Positions 22,775 to 36,442 of a stretch of DNA of 64,000 nt are shown one piece after another. The position numbers and the translations under genes are program-made. How positions within the stretch are numbered: the first letter of the stretch is position 1; each line of letters opens with the position of its first letter. The notes under the pieces are model-generated. The model was not told where the DNA came from. It did no database searches and saw only the letters and a program-made list of their open reading frames with translations. The stretch is from Adineta ricciae (taxonomy: Eukaryota > Rotifera > Eurotatoria > Adinetida > Adinetidae), in assembly GCA_905250025.1 (NCBI GenBank), contig CAJNOJ010000104.1, forward strand, positions 62,001 to 126,000. Direction: 5' to 3'.

Positions 22775-25493
22775 TTATCCAGGCAAAACGCATGATTGCT
22801 CACTTTGAGACCAAACGTAGTTGGGCGAACAGGCGATAATGTTCATTTTACCTTCACTATCGCAAAAGACGAATTTATGTTTATCTAATGGATATTCATG
22901 GTAGACAAAGTTAGCGCGGAGATTTTCTAATGTACATGGATTGAAACTGGCTGTTAAATCTAAAACAGTCAAATGAGAAGAAGAGAATAGGTGGGTGTGT
23001 TCATCTTACGTGTTGCGATTTCAGTGATTGTTGTTGTTGTTGTTGTTGATGGTTGAGTTATTTCTTCGGTCATTAGAAATTGTGATGAATTAGTTAATAA
23101 ATGAATTAGACGTGGTGTTGATGATGTCGCTTCATATACACTAGATAATTGACTTGTCAATTCAATCGGTTGGCGAGTATTGATATCAGCGTCAGTGGTT
23201 GTCATATAATCAACTTGCTTTTCGGTTGAAGTGATGATGTGTTGTTCGGTCGTTGTTTCGTCGGAATAAATCATCGTTGATCCAATCGGCGCCAATGTGT
23301 CATTTTGATTATTTCCTTCCGTAGTCATTGTTAACAAACTTATTTCCATATGATTTATTACTTCAGTTGAATGCTCGGGTAGCTTCATTGTGATATCGAT
23401 TGGTATTGTGCTCGAAATGATAGTTGTTGTTGTTGTCAGTTCGGGTGTAGTGACTGGTTCATATTTATTTCGTGGTGAGACATCTGCAAAACAAAAATAT
23501 TAGCCATGGAAGACTTCATCGTTTGATTAGTTGTCGCTTTTGCCCTACCGATCTTTTTACATTGAATCCAGTTGACATTTGCATCACACACGCCAGTGCC
23601 TGGCCGGTAAGTGCCGCCGATAACGCGATTGATACCAAAATAGATATCATTATCAGGTTGAACACCAGGATAACAAAGCGAATCGAAACTAGAAAACATA
23701 TTCGTGACATAAATTAGGAAAGGATGTTGATTTTCTTACCAATTACACGTGACATTTTGTCTCGCAAGTGCATATAAATAAGGATTAGACAGTATTTGAT
23801 GATATGACCGATGGTTAGTTAGTTCAACTCGTTCGTTACTAAACATAGACAGATATTAGACAAAGTTGATCAATAATGCAAAACAATTTACCTAACAAGA
23901 ATTGTTATATTGTCGAATGGTTCAATAACATTATAGTCGATCTTTAAGAGAAGTGTATCGCCACATATTTTTGTATTTGCCCAAATCTGAAACGAAACCG
24001 TCGATCGATTAATGTATTCATTCATTAAGTTTCTTACATAAAATCGATTATCATTCGAGTGAATTTCAGCGGAATTCGATGTTGTGCCACCATCACCCCC
24101 GTAGCCATTATTGGTGGCTGAGTCGCCGATATTAAATGTAAAGCCGTGAATTTGTGAGCCCATGCTCAGATCAAATCGAGCAATACGTCGTGATCCAAAC
24201 GGATCAAAAGTTAATCGAACAACACCTAAGAGATTTTTGATCAATCGAAAATACATTGCGAATCCATCGACAAACCTTGTGCGGTACATTCTCGAACATC
24301 AGCATTCGGATCAAGATATGTTAAATGACTAATCCAGTTGATATTTTCGAGATCTCGCTGCACATATGTTTTGTTATTCACGTCGATGTCCAATGCAGAT
24401 TCTAAATTGAATAAGATTTTCGCTATCTTTCTTCTCCTAATGATGAACATACCTTTATCTGCAAAACATTCGATGAATGTTAAGTTTGCGAAGCAGAGAC
24501 CGATACCAGTTTGCTTTCCATTGATATTACGATTGAGACCAACTGATAAATGAGAAGCATTGGGATTGAAAAACAGAGCATCCGTTCGATTGAATTGAAC
24601 AGTTAACTTTGGATGTTGGCGAAGTTTATTTTCAATTTGTATCCATTCATTCGATATGTAGATTGTTAAATCTTCTCCTGGTTCAAGTAGAGTAACTGAT
24701 TGTTCAGAGATATCAACATGCTGTTCATTATTCAAGCGATATTCAATTGAAACCTGTTGATTGAAGATATTCACACTACGAACTGTTGTATTTTCTTCAT
24801 CAGTAAATCCTTCAACAAAAGAAAACCGTTGCGAATGAAACGGACGATGAAGGATCTAGTAACGTACCGATATCAATACTGTAATTATGTAAAACAGGAC
24901 CAAAGCTCAGATCAAACTTGACAATTCCGTGTGGCCCGAGTTTACTCAAAGGTATTTCCAGTAAAGCTAAAAGGCGTAATTACATTCACGATGACTTTTT
25001 TTTACATTAGTGATCAATGTCAAATAATTTTCGCTAGTTTGCTTTGTTTTATCTTAATTCTACTTGATCTTTCCGAATAGATCACACATAAATTATCATA
25101 TTTCTTCGAGCAGATCTAATCCAAAGAAACATACTCACATATTACAAGGAGATCCGTTCTTTGATGTCTACGCTAAAGTTCTTTTTTTCTCTCATGGTTG
25201 CTTACCCGGCTCTCGACAACGGCCACTACCTGTCGGATGAAGTGTAACTTGAGCACGTTCGTTTTCTCTTTGAATCCGTGGCTCACTCAGATCTAATTCG
25301 ACATGAGCTTCGGATGAAGCGCAAATATCAGCACACACAGGATTCGTTCCTAGATAAAGCAAAGCTTGCTGCAAAGAAAAGTAAGATCTATTTCTTTTGG
25401 TTTACCTTGCAAAGGATCATCCGGTTTACTCGCATCGTTTAGAAGAAAAGTTCCGAGAAGTAAGACATAGACGTGAACGAAGTGGGTCATCAT
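22775..25493 (-). CDS. Secreted Thr/Ser-rich protein with repeats and C-terminal chitin-binding-like module
   Basis: Eleven exons: 25406-25493, 25206-25364, 24868-24966, 24453-24809, 24276-24401, 24038-24225, 23892-23986, 23740-23838, 23549-23688, 23010-23483 and 22775-22959. All phases agree; 669 aa. It starts with a signal peptide (MMTHFVHVYVLLLGTFLL). The middle has a repeated beta-rich unit: FGPHG/DPFG...IVKFDLSFG or IARFDLSMG appears at least twice, followed by NWISHLTYLDP and NVNWIQC. Exon 10 encodes a linker of Thr/Ser/Glu with runs of Thr, probably O-glycosylated. The last exon has Cys-x(22)-Cys-x(10)-Cys-x(12)-Cys with aromatic residues (NPCTLENLRANF, VFCDSEG, YVWSQSEQSC), resembling a type 2 chitin-binding (peritrophin) domain short of two cysteines. 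Probably an extracellular matrix, cuticle or mucus component; the repeat family is unknown to me. Confidence 0.75.
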
Positions 25494-28400
25494 TTTCTGA
25501 TGAAGTGAATGAAAGAAGATGAGCTTTGTATATAAGGTCAATAGAAATGATTCGTCCTTCTCGACCGTTATCTTTTCTTCTCCTTTCTTTCTCTTCACTT
25601 TTGCCAATCACTTTCTCCTGACTATTTGATATTGATTGACCATCCACGAGGTCAAACATACTTCACCAGATGAGCTAAAGATTACTATAGTTATTCACAT
25701 TCCTTTTCTTAACTTATCTCCTTTCGTTGGCGATTATCTCTCGTTGTTCTCATTAGAGAGATATCAATCAATTAGATAGCTGATTTTCCATAATCTACAG
25801 ATGTCTAAACATGTCGATAGTCAATCTTTGATTGAAAACAAAAGCTTCACGAAACAACTGAACAAATCTGACTAAACAATGTATTCCAGTTTCAACGAAA
25901 ACTCCAGAGAAAAAAACAAGGAAAAGCTATATCGCATGTCAAGATACTAATGAGAACTGGGAGAAACACTTTCGTCGTCGTTGTTCTTATTATTTTAGTT
26001 TTAATATGTAATATTATTTCAGTTGATCGATGAACTGTCAACACTAGAATCGATTCCGCATACAGTGTGCTTGTTTTCTCTTTAGATTCATCGTGCAACA
26101 TAAACAAAGTTCATAAAACTACAAATATGCATGGAGATATTCGATTTTTCTGACCTATAAATATGCTAAGTTGTCAGTTGAACATCTGCTTCAGGCAATC
26201 TGTCTAAAAGCTCGAACGATTTATGCAGACAGTGAGTCAAAAGAAGGAATGTCATCATATAGCTCGGGTCTTCTTTGCTAATCCTATCTGTCTAGAGACT
26301 TCTCGTTACGTTAAATTAATCGAATCAATGATTAGTTAATGATGTTGCACATTTTAAATCCCTATCATCAATTTCGTTCGAATCGATGCAAATGATGATG
26401 AGTCTTTTCTTCGAAGACTTTACATTCGCGATTCTTCTTTTCGACGATCTTCTAATCGATATATTGTTTACATTCCTTTTTCTTATTCAGATAAGTAGCG
26501 TCAGTTTCATATGCAATATCTATATGTGACAATGGGGGCGGAATGGATTGAGTGATGCTAGTAGTGTTCGCAACGGCGAATGTCTTCACTTGTTATTTTC
26601 TTTTTTTATGTAGAGCAAGAAAAAAAAGCCAAAATGGAAAGCAAAAAACGAGAAGATTCACAAAATCTTTCTCTTTTTAGCTCGTTTCATGGCAGCTTAG
26701 TTTTCCCTTTCTCTCCCTCCCTCTCTCTCTCTCTCTTCTCTTCGCTACTTCTTGCATTGTACGATCTCTGATAAAACCGTGCTTTCTCACTTTAGATCGT
26801 CTTTATTGTTATAGACACACCAGTGACAAAGAAACTCGTTTTCTGAGAAAAATCTTCTTTTTATTACTCCATCGCCAAGCACAACGAACAGACGACCAAC
26901 CAGTTGGCCATCCTTTCTCTCACCTACACTGATCTATTGATCTCCCTGACAATAATATAATCGAAATCAATATATCAACCATGGACGTAAGTATCTCACA
27001 AACCAATGTCAACCTTTGAGTGCCTATGAGAACTCTCGACTTTGTACTCAGTTACAATATCACTTCAATGATAGTGGAGTCTTACTCTCTTTTTTTTTCT
27101 CCGTAAAAGCAACTGTTATAACTAGCAGTTAAACATATCATTCACACATTGTGATTGAACATGAAATCTAATCAATAGATCGAACATGCATCGATTTGAC
27201 AACTTCACATCAAATCAGTTTTCGATCAGAAATGCACTAAAGCATAGAAGTCATTTGGTTGAACCTCCCTCTCGCTCAGAATTGACCACTTTGAAATTTT
27301 TATGTTCACAAGCCAGTAGCTTCATTGTTCGGCCTAATCAAATAGTATCTATTAATGTAACGTTGATGATGACAGAAGAGATGGTTGAAGACTAAGAAAA
27401 GAATCGAAAGAGAAGAGATTTAGTTTGCATTTTGGCGTAGTCATTGTTACACCCTAGAGGCACTTAGTCGTGTGTATGTGTTCGATCAGTGTTGACTAAG
27501 ACAGAACATAGTGACGAAGACGGCAAGGCTAGAGCAAGAGGAAAGAAACATCGCGACTTTTATTCCGAAGTAAAAGCAGAAGGAAAAGAAAGGTCTGATT
27601 TCCTTTCAGATACACGATTCTCTCATTGTCTTCTATCAATTAATAATAAAACAAAACAGATATAAAGGCAATCAATAGCAAATTATCGCCAAGTGTTGTT
27701 GAGTACATTTTTTTCGATTGATTAGTCATGATTGAATTTTGGACGCTTGCTTAAACCGTGACAATATTCGTTGCTTATTTCTCTTTATTATTGATTTAAC
27801 TTGACTAGTGTCATTAGTATTCCATGGCTTGATTGAAGATATCCTCAGGAAAACATTTTCTTATCATTGTATTTTGAAAACGAGACGATATCTGTGCTCC
27901 TAAATGATTACCGAAGCAGCTCGCCTCGCCGTCGTACGCTCGAGGAAAGGAACAAGTTTGAAAAGATTAGATCAATGATTAGACAGTTAATTATTTTTTA
28001 TATTTGCAAGAAACTTTTGTGAATCGGATTGATTTTATTTCATCTTGTTTCGTCTCGAGAGAATAGCAACGAAACAATAGATGATGATGGTTTAATAATC
28101 GACAAACAATTGAAATGTTTCGTAATCAGTAAGAAATACACTCGTGTTCGAAAAGAAAGTTTTCATATTCCCAGTCACAAATGATAAAAATAAAAAGTCT
28201 TAAAAGAATAAAGATATACGCTGTATGACTCCAATGGAACATATGTCATATGCGATGACTAGTGAAAACCGATGACTAGCATCGTTCTTCATTACTTTTC
28301 TCTTGTAACAGCTGCTTAATCTATCGAAAATACACACTCGATAGAATTACTTAATGGCTAAGTGGTATTGAGTTGACAAGATAATATAATTTACTATTCG

Positions 28401-30656
28401 TCTCGCTATTTTTCTGCATAGTTCTGTCCGATAATTGTATTTTTTGCCATGAAGAGACAAATAAATCGTTAATGGAACTAGGAAATAAATTTGACTGAGA
28501 CATTAACTAAACATTCGGCTATTTATGCCATGCATGGACTAAACCTCTTCTAACCCATGCCATCACGTTTGGAATAGTGTAAGAAATAGTGAGATAACTC
28601 ATACTTCACGTGGGTACAATGAATATTTGGGTGTAATCGATTAGATCTTATTCGTTTCACCTTTCTCTTGCCGTCGTCCTATGTTACCGAACAAAAGACT
28701 AGATGTGAATGAAATCGATATGAGAGTGGTATTTATTTATTATTCAAACGGCAAGAGTAGAAGCACATCAGTTGAAAGACCAGCCGGGATATATAGATTC
28801 ATCTTCAAACAATGAATTCGCTAGTAATCTAGACAGTCCCAAGCGACAAGAAAATCTTAAGTTGTCGACAGACTACTTGGATTCAAATCAGAAGTTCCTT
28901 TCAATGATCAAACATGCCTGCACAACTGTTGATCGGTAATCAAACGCGAGTCTTCTTTCTGTGCTTCCACATTCGTATATGATTGAAGATAATCAACGTC
29001 TAAGAGATCATCAATTGTATGAAATGATTGATTTTTAACAACATCATTATCATTGAAACACTACTTGCAATGATCTTTACTTCTTGCAGTAATGTTTAAT
29101 GTCGTTGTTGATCTATTTATATACTTCTTCTTCTTCTTCTTCATCTTCTTCGTTTTTTTCTCATTAATGTTTTTAGATAGAGCAAAACTCAACAGAACAT
29201 ATAATACATTAATCCCCCTGAGAAAGCTCCGTTGGAACAGTTCTGTCTTGAGTCGATCATTTTTGTTTTGAATAAGATGCACATATAAACGCACTAAATA
29301 TTTTCCACTCGTGTTAGAAAGAAGAAAAGGAAACAGAATGAGAACCGCTCGATCAAAAGTGAAGAAGAAAGAATTCAAGTAATGAATCTTAGCTCCCGTT
29401 TCCCGTCGATTGATATTTTTATCCCCACGAATTTACTCTAGGTGAGAACATTTTTCTTTTTTTTTCGCCCGCTGACATTTGTCGAATGGGAAAACATAGA
29501 TTCGTGTTTGATTTTACTGATAAGGCAACAAGTCGTTATTAATTTGCTGCGAGAGATTTCTGTCAAGTACTATTAATAGTTCCACAAGCCGTTCTTGCTC
29601 GTCGTTTCTCATTCTCTCTCGTTAATCTTCCAGTTAAACACAAAAAAATCTCTTTTTCCGTAGTCGAAATTTGAAAAGATAGTTTAGTGCAGCAAGTCAT
29701 AACTCAGTTCTCTTCTTCTGACAACTGATGTAATTCTAATCAAGTCCAAAGGGAGATGAAAAGAAAAATTGATCGTAACCAATACTTTTCCACATGCAAG
29801 TTTTGTCCTCGTCCTTTACTTGTTCAACTAATCAAAAATGACGATGACAATCATCGCAATAAAAGTTAACATCGGTGAGACGTCTTATCTTCTTTTGAAA
29901 CATGCGTGCACGGGTTATATTTTTTTCTTCGTTCTTTGTTATTCTTTTTCTTTCGAATAATTGTTCATGACAGAATTGATTTAGTTCGAAAAAAGATCGT
30001 GGAAATTGCATTAAGAACACACACATATCACAAAGAGAAGAAAATAGTCTACACATGAAATCCATCAAAAGAAAAAACCACAATTTTGCCTCGATTTCCT
30101 CGCAACATTCCCTACTTTTCCCATTCAAGTTTGCTTGCATCAACATATCATGAGTTCAGAATTACCCTTCTGACTAATTCACTTTTCATTTCATACCTTG
30201 TCAGCATCGATCGAAGAGGAGGAAAACAGCTAAAAGTAAGGAGATTAAATTAGACAAGAATAACTACATATACTCGGTGCAATTCTTGCAAGATTAGAAA
30301 GACATTTCTTCGAATGCGTTCTTCATATTTAAACATAATCTTAATCCAATATTATTTTCAATGAAACAAATGAGTAAGAGAAACAAACTGAGAAAAACCT
30401 ATTAGCTTGTCTTTTTTTTCGAAAAAGAATAAGCACATTACTCGTTCACTTGTATAGGTAGTCAAATCAATGTGTAGAATGACATATAGAACTAAAGAAG
30501 GTTTGTATAATTGAAGTGAAGCATTGAGTTTTCTTCGGCAGTCGGAATAGACAAGGAAAAAAGATCAAATATTGATTTCGATCCTCTTACTTTATTGACA
30601 TGCATTGATTTAGGTCATACGGCGAGAACACAAGCCGCGACTAACTTTTGCCTTCT
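25494..30656. other. Long intergenic region
   Basis: About 5 kb without a supported gene. It contains CT/GA-rich simple sequence (for example 26720-26740), poly-T runs, and one ATGGAC followed directly by GTAAGT at 26981 that could be a two-codon first exon or a 5' UTR donor, with no identifiable partner. Possibly holds distal regulation for the GPCR gene downstream. Confidence 0.4.
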
Positions 30657-32193
30657 ATGTTCATCATTTATTTGATTTATCGTTTACTTTTGTCGTTGAC
30701 GATGTCAATGGTCAACGAAGATGTGCTCTGGCTCGAGCCGCTCTTCTTCGATTCTAATTTCACCATGGTTGAAGCAACATTTAGTTATCAATTTGACTCG
30801 TCGTCAAACCCTTCTTCACCCTCCATGTCGGCTGTCAGCGTGACAACATCGTCTATTGCAACAGTACTAGCCAATTCGAACCGTTTACTCGCCCTCAAAT
30901 GGTCTGTCAGAATCATCGGTGGTCTTCTAATTGTCATCGGTGGCATCGGAAATACGCTATCTGCGTTGACACTTAGTAGAAAAAAGCTACGAGCTCAAGT
31001 TACATCGATATACCTCATCGCCTTAGCATTATCTGATCTAGGTAAGGTCAAGATCTCATTAGACAATTGATCAGTTTTCAAATCGATTCGTATGTTTAGG
31101 TAATGTGTTCTTCAGTGTATTGAATTTCTATCTCGTCCGTCTTGATCCTCAACAGAATATGCGTGTTCACAGCAATCTTGCTTGCAAATTGCACATCTTT
31201 TTTACATATTATTTTATTAATCTCTCTCCAACGTTGCTCGTTGCTGTCAGTGTTCAACGTTATCTTGCTGTTGCCAAACATCACTATTCCAAACGACATT
31301 GTACTGTTAAAAATGCCTATATAATCATCGGATTGATTTGTTTCTTCTCCATTTTTATCCAGTTGCATTGGGCTATTTTCTACGAACTTCAATTGATACC
31401 GGTGAAAGAAATATCAACAGGAATGAATCGAACTATCATCTATCGACGGGTGTGTAACATCACATCCGATTATCCACAGTATATGTGGTTTCGTTCGCAT
31501 ATGATTGGCTACATTCAATGGTTTTTCTTTACTCTTTGTCCGTTCGTCGTCATGTTAATTCTCAATTCCTTGATTTTGAAAGTCATCGCATCAGCACGAC
31601 GTATTCAAGAGCGAATTAATCAGAAAAATCAACGGAAAAAAGCGAAACAACGCAATATGACCATTATGCTTTTATCAGTTTCGTGTGTCTTCATCCTTCT
31701 GACAGCACCCGCATCGACATTCATGGGCTTCGGACATTTATTTAAAAACTTGCATGGTCCAAATTCACAGTCGTTATGGACGATGTTCTCTTTGATCTAT
31801 TATGCGAACACAGCTGCCAATTTTTTACTTTATTTTCTGACTGCCAACGTTTTTCGACAAGAACTTCGCGTAATGATCCTATCTCTTCCAGGTTGTTCGA
31901 AGGTCGTCCCTCCATCTGCTCGTCTGAGTACACCTAATGCGGCAAATCTGACAACAGTCGGTGAGGGCGTTCTGCCAACAACTACAACACCGATATTACG
32001 AAAAAGTCAATTGACAACTTTTGCTTCGCTTAACTCAACAATATGTCGCAGTCAGGACACAATATCGGATCCGTATCAAAAGCGCAATGGCACTGAATTG
32101 TTACTAAGAAATTCGATCAGTCAAAATCATAATCAGACGTTGATTCATAACAATATCGATCATGATGTAGACGATCTTGATTCGCCATTATGA
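30657..32193 (+). CDS. Rhodopsin-like GPCR, peptide-receptor type
   Basis: Two exons, 30657-31041 and 31100-32193, with a 58-nt intron; 492 aa. ATG 30657 opens a hydrophobic stretch that may be a signal peptide, then an extracellular N-terminus with NFT and a Ser-rich part. Seven membrane segments follow. TM1 has the class A GN pair (IGGIGNTLSALTL), TM2 has LALSDLGN, TM3 ends VQRYLAV in place of DRY, and TM6 has MLLSVSCVFILLTAPAS. TM7 reads YYANTAANFLLYFLTANVFR, where NFLLYF replaces NPxxY, a substitution I know from FMRFamide- and peptide-type receptors of lophotrochozoans. The C-tail is long and Ser/Thr-rich. Ligand unknown, probably a neuropeptide. The intron sits right after the TM2 LSDL motif. 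Confidence 0.85.
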
Positions 32194-32766
32194 AAAAGAA
32201 TATTGTATAAATGGATTTCATATGCTTATCTTGTTCTTGTTTTGACTACTAAGACAAATGGAATGACAGTTCTAATATCAAATTACTCTTGTGCATTATT
32301 TTGTTGATTGTTAATTTGAAATTAGTGTTTTTTTTTCTTTTCGCCAAAAAATAACAACGACAGCAACAACAAAACTTTTACTTCTTGGCATGATGTTCGA
32401 TTATTAGGCATGACGAATCGTTTTAATTACAGACTGCCGTTTGGCATATTATGATCTAGATATGCTTCGTGTTTGCGAACCTTTCACGCGAAGTTAATTG
32501 CACTGCTTCTGTCATGTCAACGATAATCTCTTATATTATTCAACAATAGTCTACAACAGTAATTTTAAGGACACGTGCCCACGTACTATTAGTTGCTTGT
32601 CTGCTGTATACAAATTCATTTTCGACTTTTAAATAGACACTATCAAGAGTAATCTTATCAGACAGCTGATAATCTGAATAATCCAATCTTTTTGCTACGT
32701 CAGTTTAGAAAAAAAGAATCATGTATTGTGTTCGTTTTTAGTAGTATTATGTAGAAATAGACACGA
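32194..32766. other. Convergent 3' spacer
   Basis: AT-rich spacer between the GPCR stop and the 3' end of the minus-strand ANKAR-like gene; contains poly-T at about 32330. No gene seen. Confidence 0.5.
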
Positions 32767-35700
32767 CTAGTGAACTTTCGAACGGATAGGTGGTAAATAG
32801 AATTTGACTGGAGAAGATCTGTTGGATTCTTTTTCAACTGTTGTAGATGATGGAACGCGTAATCGTTCGATATTATTGGAAAACACTTGATAGTATCGAA
32901 CATTCGATCCACGTGACCTAGAAAAGTCGAAAATAGATCTTGCGTGCATAAAATACACATCCCACCGTAATTTAGGCAGTTTTAACACACTGTATCGGTC
33001 CCAAGATTCAAGTAAGTGTTTTGATAAACGGGATGGTTGACCAGGTAAGCAATTGTAAACTTTAAGGAAAGCCATTATGTCCAATTCCCCTCGGCATCTT
33101 GATTTAAAAGAATATCTCAAAGTGAAAATCGATTCTTCCGATTACCTATGCAATAATTTTCGTTCTCCTTCGTGAATGTACGATAAATATCCTAATGCAA
33201 TCGATGCCACACCAATTGTTGTGTCATTCTTCGATGAAAACAAATCACACAGGCAATCAATGGCATTCGCCGCAATCAATGCATGTGGAACACCTGAAAA
33301 AGGTTTTCTTTTGACAAAGCTTTGCATGCAAAAAGTTTAGCGCGCGAAGAACGAGAAGAATGCAAGCGAGAAAAAAACATGCAAGAGTATTTAAATAATG
33401 TCACCTGTGTATTAATACACTTTTGTAACTATAATTAAACATTCGAAAGTTAGGAAAAGTGCTAAATCGTGAACAGTATAGATCAAATGAACGAATTTTA
33501 GCTTATTTACTTGATTTCATATGTGAAAGACGACAAAGGCATTCAGCTGCATCAGATTTTCCATCATCTGATTTAGACATGCGCAGAACATCCATCAATA
33601 CTCCACATCCAATAGCAGTGTTGATTGCTTGGGATTGCTCTGGAATCAGATTCGCTAAAACCACAACCTACGGCAGATTCAACATTCACTGAAATCATTA
33701 GAACAGAAAGAGAGAGAGACACAAACTTGAAATGCAGCTACACATCGAACATGAGTATTATTGTGTTCGAGAAATCGTTGAAAGTAAACGAATGGAAATT
33801 GATATTGTTGAACAAGAAATTCTTCCAGTCGGCGGTTGTTATAGATGAATGTGGCTAGAACATTGGATGCTTTCAATTGAACAATCGGATCGCTTGATTC
33901 CATTAGAGTAAACAAACGTGTATAGGAGAAATCCAACGTCGTTTCAATCTGTGTTAAACATTGACTATTTGCTAAAAAAAAATCACAAAGATCGCATTCA
34001 AAACTCCATCAAATTCTTCGTTTTATACCTAGAGCAATACAAGCGAGTGTCTGAGCAGCTTCAACTTGAATCTCTTCACTTTTAACATGCATCATCAAAG
34101 CAACAAGAAATCGGATACCACCAAATTTAACAATAGTCTCTTGATTCAACAGATTTGGAATGAAGCCCGGTGCACAAGCGAGTAGTTGTAGCTCTCGTAG
34201 AGCACTGAGAACGAGTAGTTCATTATTCGATGTTAATAATCGTATTATCGGAGGAATTCCAACTGCACGATTGATTTCGTCGGAGATATTTATCTTCACA
34301 CTTGCTGAACGTTTTGTCAATTCTGTTAGAATATCAGTTAATGCAAGTAAATGTTCACCAGATTTGAGACCGTAATAGCTAATCAATCTTTTCACACCAA
34401 TTCGCGTTGCGACATCCCGCTTACGCGATGAATTTGTCCCACACAATGTCCATAATGTTCGAACAATGGCAATCTGCAAACTAGCCACACTAGTCTTCTC
34501 AAGTAAACCCAATAATTGTTCGAAGGCATTTTCTCGTATCATAATGTATTGAGTCTGTGGATTATTTTCTGTAAACGCTCGAATAGTCTCAATAGCAATC
34601 TGTTGTAATTCTTTTGATGACGCTGTCAAAGCACCGATGATATGCTCACATGCGCCATTTTGTGCAAGTAAATTTTGAACTTCTTCGTTTTCATGCACTA
34701 GTTGACGAATGAAACCCATAACAGCTAACGATAAATCTAAATCATATTCTTCTAGATAATGATTTATCAGTACAGGAAGAAATAATGGATAATTTGCAAT
34801 TTGAACTTGGTAAACCGGTGCGTAGGAAACAACATTTGCCATACAATCGAAATAAGAAGCAATGATTTCAGGCGTGCGCTCCTTGTCGATTAAACTCATC
34901 ACTGGTTCGAACAGTCCATAGTCGACCATTGGCTGACCGAAAGTTCTTGTCTTACTCAGCAATGCTAATAATCGACCTAATAATGTGACAATTTGTGTAT
35001 TCCTTGAATGTGTATGTTTTAACATGGCACTGAATGCTTTCCTATTCTGTATTAATTCATGAAGAACACGTGGTTGTTCATCAATTGCATTCAACAGGAT
35101 CATATACGTACTAATCAATGTATCTTCATTCTTTGACTCGGTAAGCGTATCTACTATTGCTGGAATGAGTCCGTTATTTATAATAAACTCCCAATATGGA
35201 CTTGCGTCATTTGTATCGGCTTTCGAACGAGTTAGTGACTCAAGTGCACGACCACCGATACTACTTTCATCTTCACTTAATGAAGTATAGAGTTTGACTA
35301 AAGGTTTCCAAACATTGTACGAATTTTCCGTGAGAAAATATTCGATCAGATAACGAAGTACACGCTCGTTCTGTGACAGCGCAGCAATTGCAATGATGCC
35401 TATAAAATGCGAAGAAAAACAATCGACAACGTTTTTATTTACTTTCTTCTCGTTTAAAGGCTTACCATTTCCGTTGGCATCAACTGCATTGATATTTACA
35501 GAGTATTTTAACAGAAATGAAATCATCTGTATTCGCCCAGCAGTCACAGCTAATAATAGAGGTGTTAAGTCTGTTCGCTCAGTTTTGATTTCTAATTGTT
35601 GATTGAGTTCATTACGTTTCTGAGCGTCATCTAAGATATTTTTTAGTGTCATTTCATAACCGCTAAAGACTGCTCGATGAATTGGTAGAAATCCATTGTC

Positions 35701-35845
35701 ATCGTAAGTTGTTGATGATCGGAGACCATCGTCGATCGATTCAGCACCTCGCGACGATGCCGATCCTCTCGCACTAGGTAAAACAGATAATCGAAGGGAA
35801 CTAGAGGAAATTTATGTCGAAGGTTTACCTGTGCGCTGATGTCAT
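32767..35845 (-). CDS. Ankyrin and armadillo repeat protein, ANKAR-like (minus-strand copy)
   Basis: Seven exons: 35829-35845, 35466-35773, 34029-35399, 33727-33971, 33511-33667, 33146-33293 and 32767-33097; 858 aa with all phases consistent. The first exon is only 17 nt (MTSAH). Ankyrin-like units come first (GFLPIHRAVFSGYE, LTPLLLAVTAGRIQMISFLL). A long armadillo array follows, with repeats such as IPAIVDTLTESKNE, PPIIRLLTSNNELLVLSALREL and IQVEAAQTLACIALG. This order matches ankyrin-and-armadillo proteins (ANKAR), whose role is poorly known and is proposed to be protein-protein scaffolding. Vertebrate ANKAR is longer. It is head-to-head with a paralogue at 36443-39326: both share the LPIH start, the middle and a late ALIAAN/AIIASDGLDHLISLL-type repeat. 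The exact first exon is the least certain part. Confidence 0.82.
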
Positions 35846-36442
35846 TGCTCGAAATGAAATGCTCTCTGTATGCTTTCGATGTCGTTTGAAATAGCTCGCT
35901 GATGGATTTCAATTCTCTCGTTTTGTTGTTGTTGTTGTTATTGTTGTTAAAGAGACGAAACTTCGAGTCAGCTTAGGCAGTGCAAAACAAATTGATCAAG
36001 ATCAAAGAAAACGATTATAATTTCATTTGTTCGATCAAATTCGACACATATATTAAACGACGCAGTAAGTACTCAGATTCCACAGCAAATTCCTTTTTTT
36101 TTTCATTTTCTCTTTTCGTTCTGCCATACACGAACAATCTTTTATTTACTTTTTAAATGTATACAAAGACACTTCTGTCGTCAGAAAAAAAAGGAAGAGA
36201 AAAGAAAATATTGAAGATTATACATGCATCAAATGAAAACTTAGAAGCAAATAAAAAATAATTCAATATGAAAAGAACAATACTCGAAAATAGAATTACA
36301 GAACTTCTCTTTCATTGAATTTTGATTTTGTATTAAAAAAAGCATATAATGCAGCGACAAGGGCAGTAACAATCTTCTATTTGGACAAGTATACAAAACG
36401 TACCTGCATTTAGTTTATACAACATCCAGTGAAACTGAAGTT
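35846..36442. promoter_or_regulatory. Bidirectional promoter region of the ANKAR-like pair
   Basis: 597 bp between the two divergent start codons. It contains a (GTT)n-like tract at about 35921-35948 and A/T-rich DNA with no third gene. A shared promoter is inferred from geometry alone. Confidence 0.5.

Noticed and set aside
26981..26986. ATGGAC followed by GTAAGT as a two-codon first exon
   Set aside because: Joining it to the acceptor at 30614 does not give the GPCR frame, and no other partner exon is visible.
35649..35912. An 87-codon frame starting MKSISELFQTTSK as the ANKAR-like N-terminus
   Set aside because: Its frame does not continue into the ankyrin sequence; the intron 35774-35828 with start at 35845 keeps the LPIHRAVF frame.
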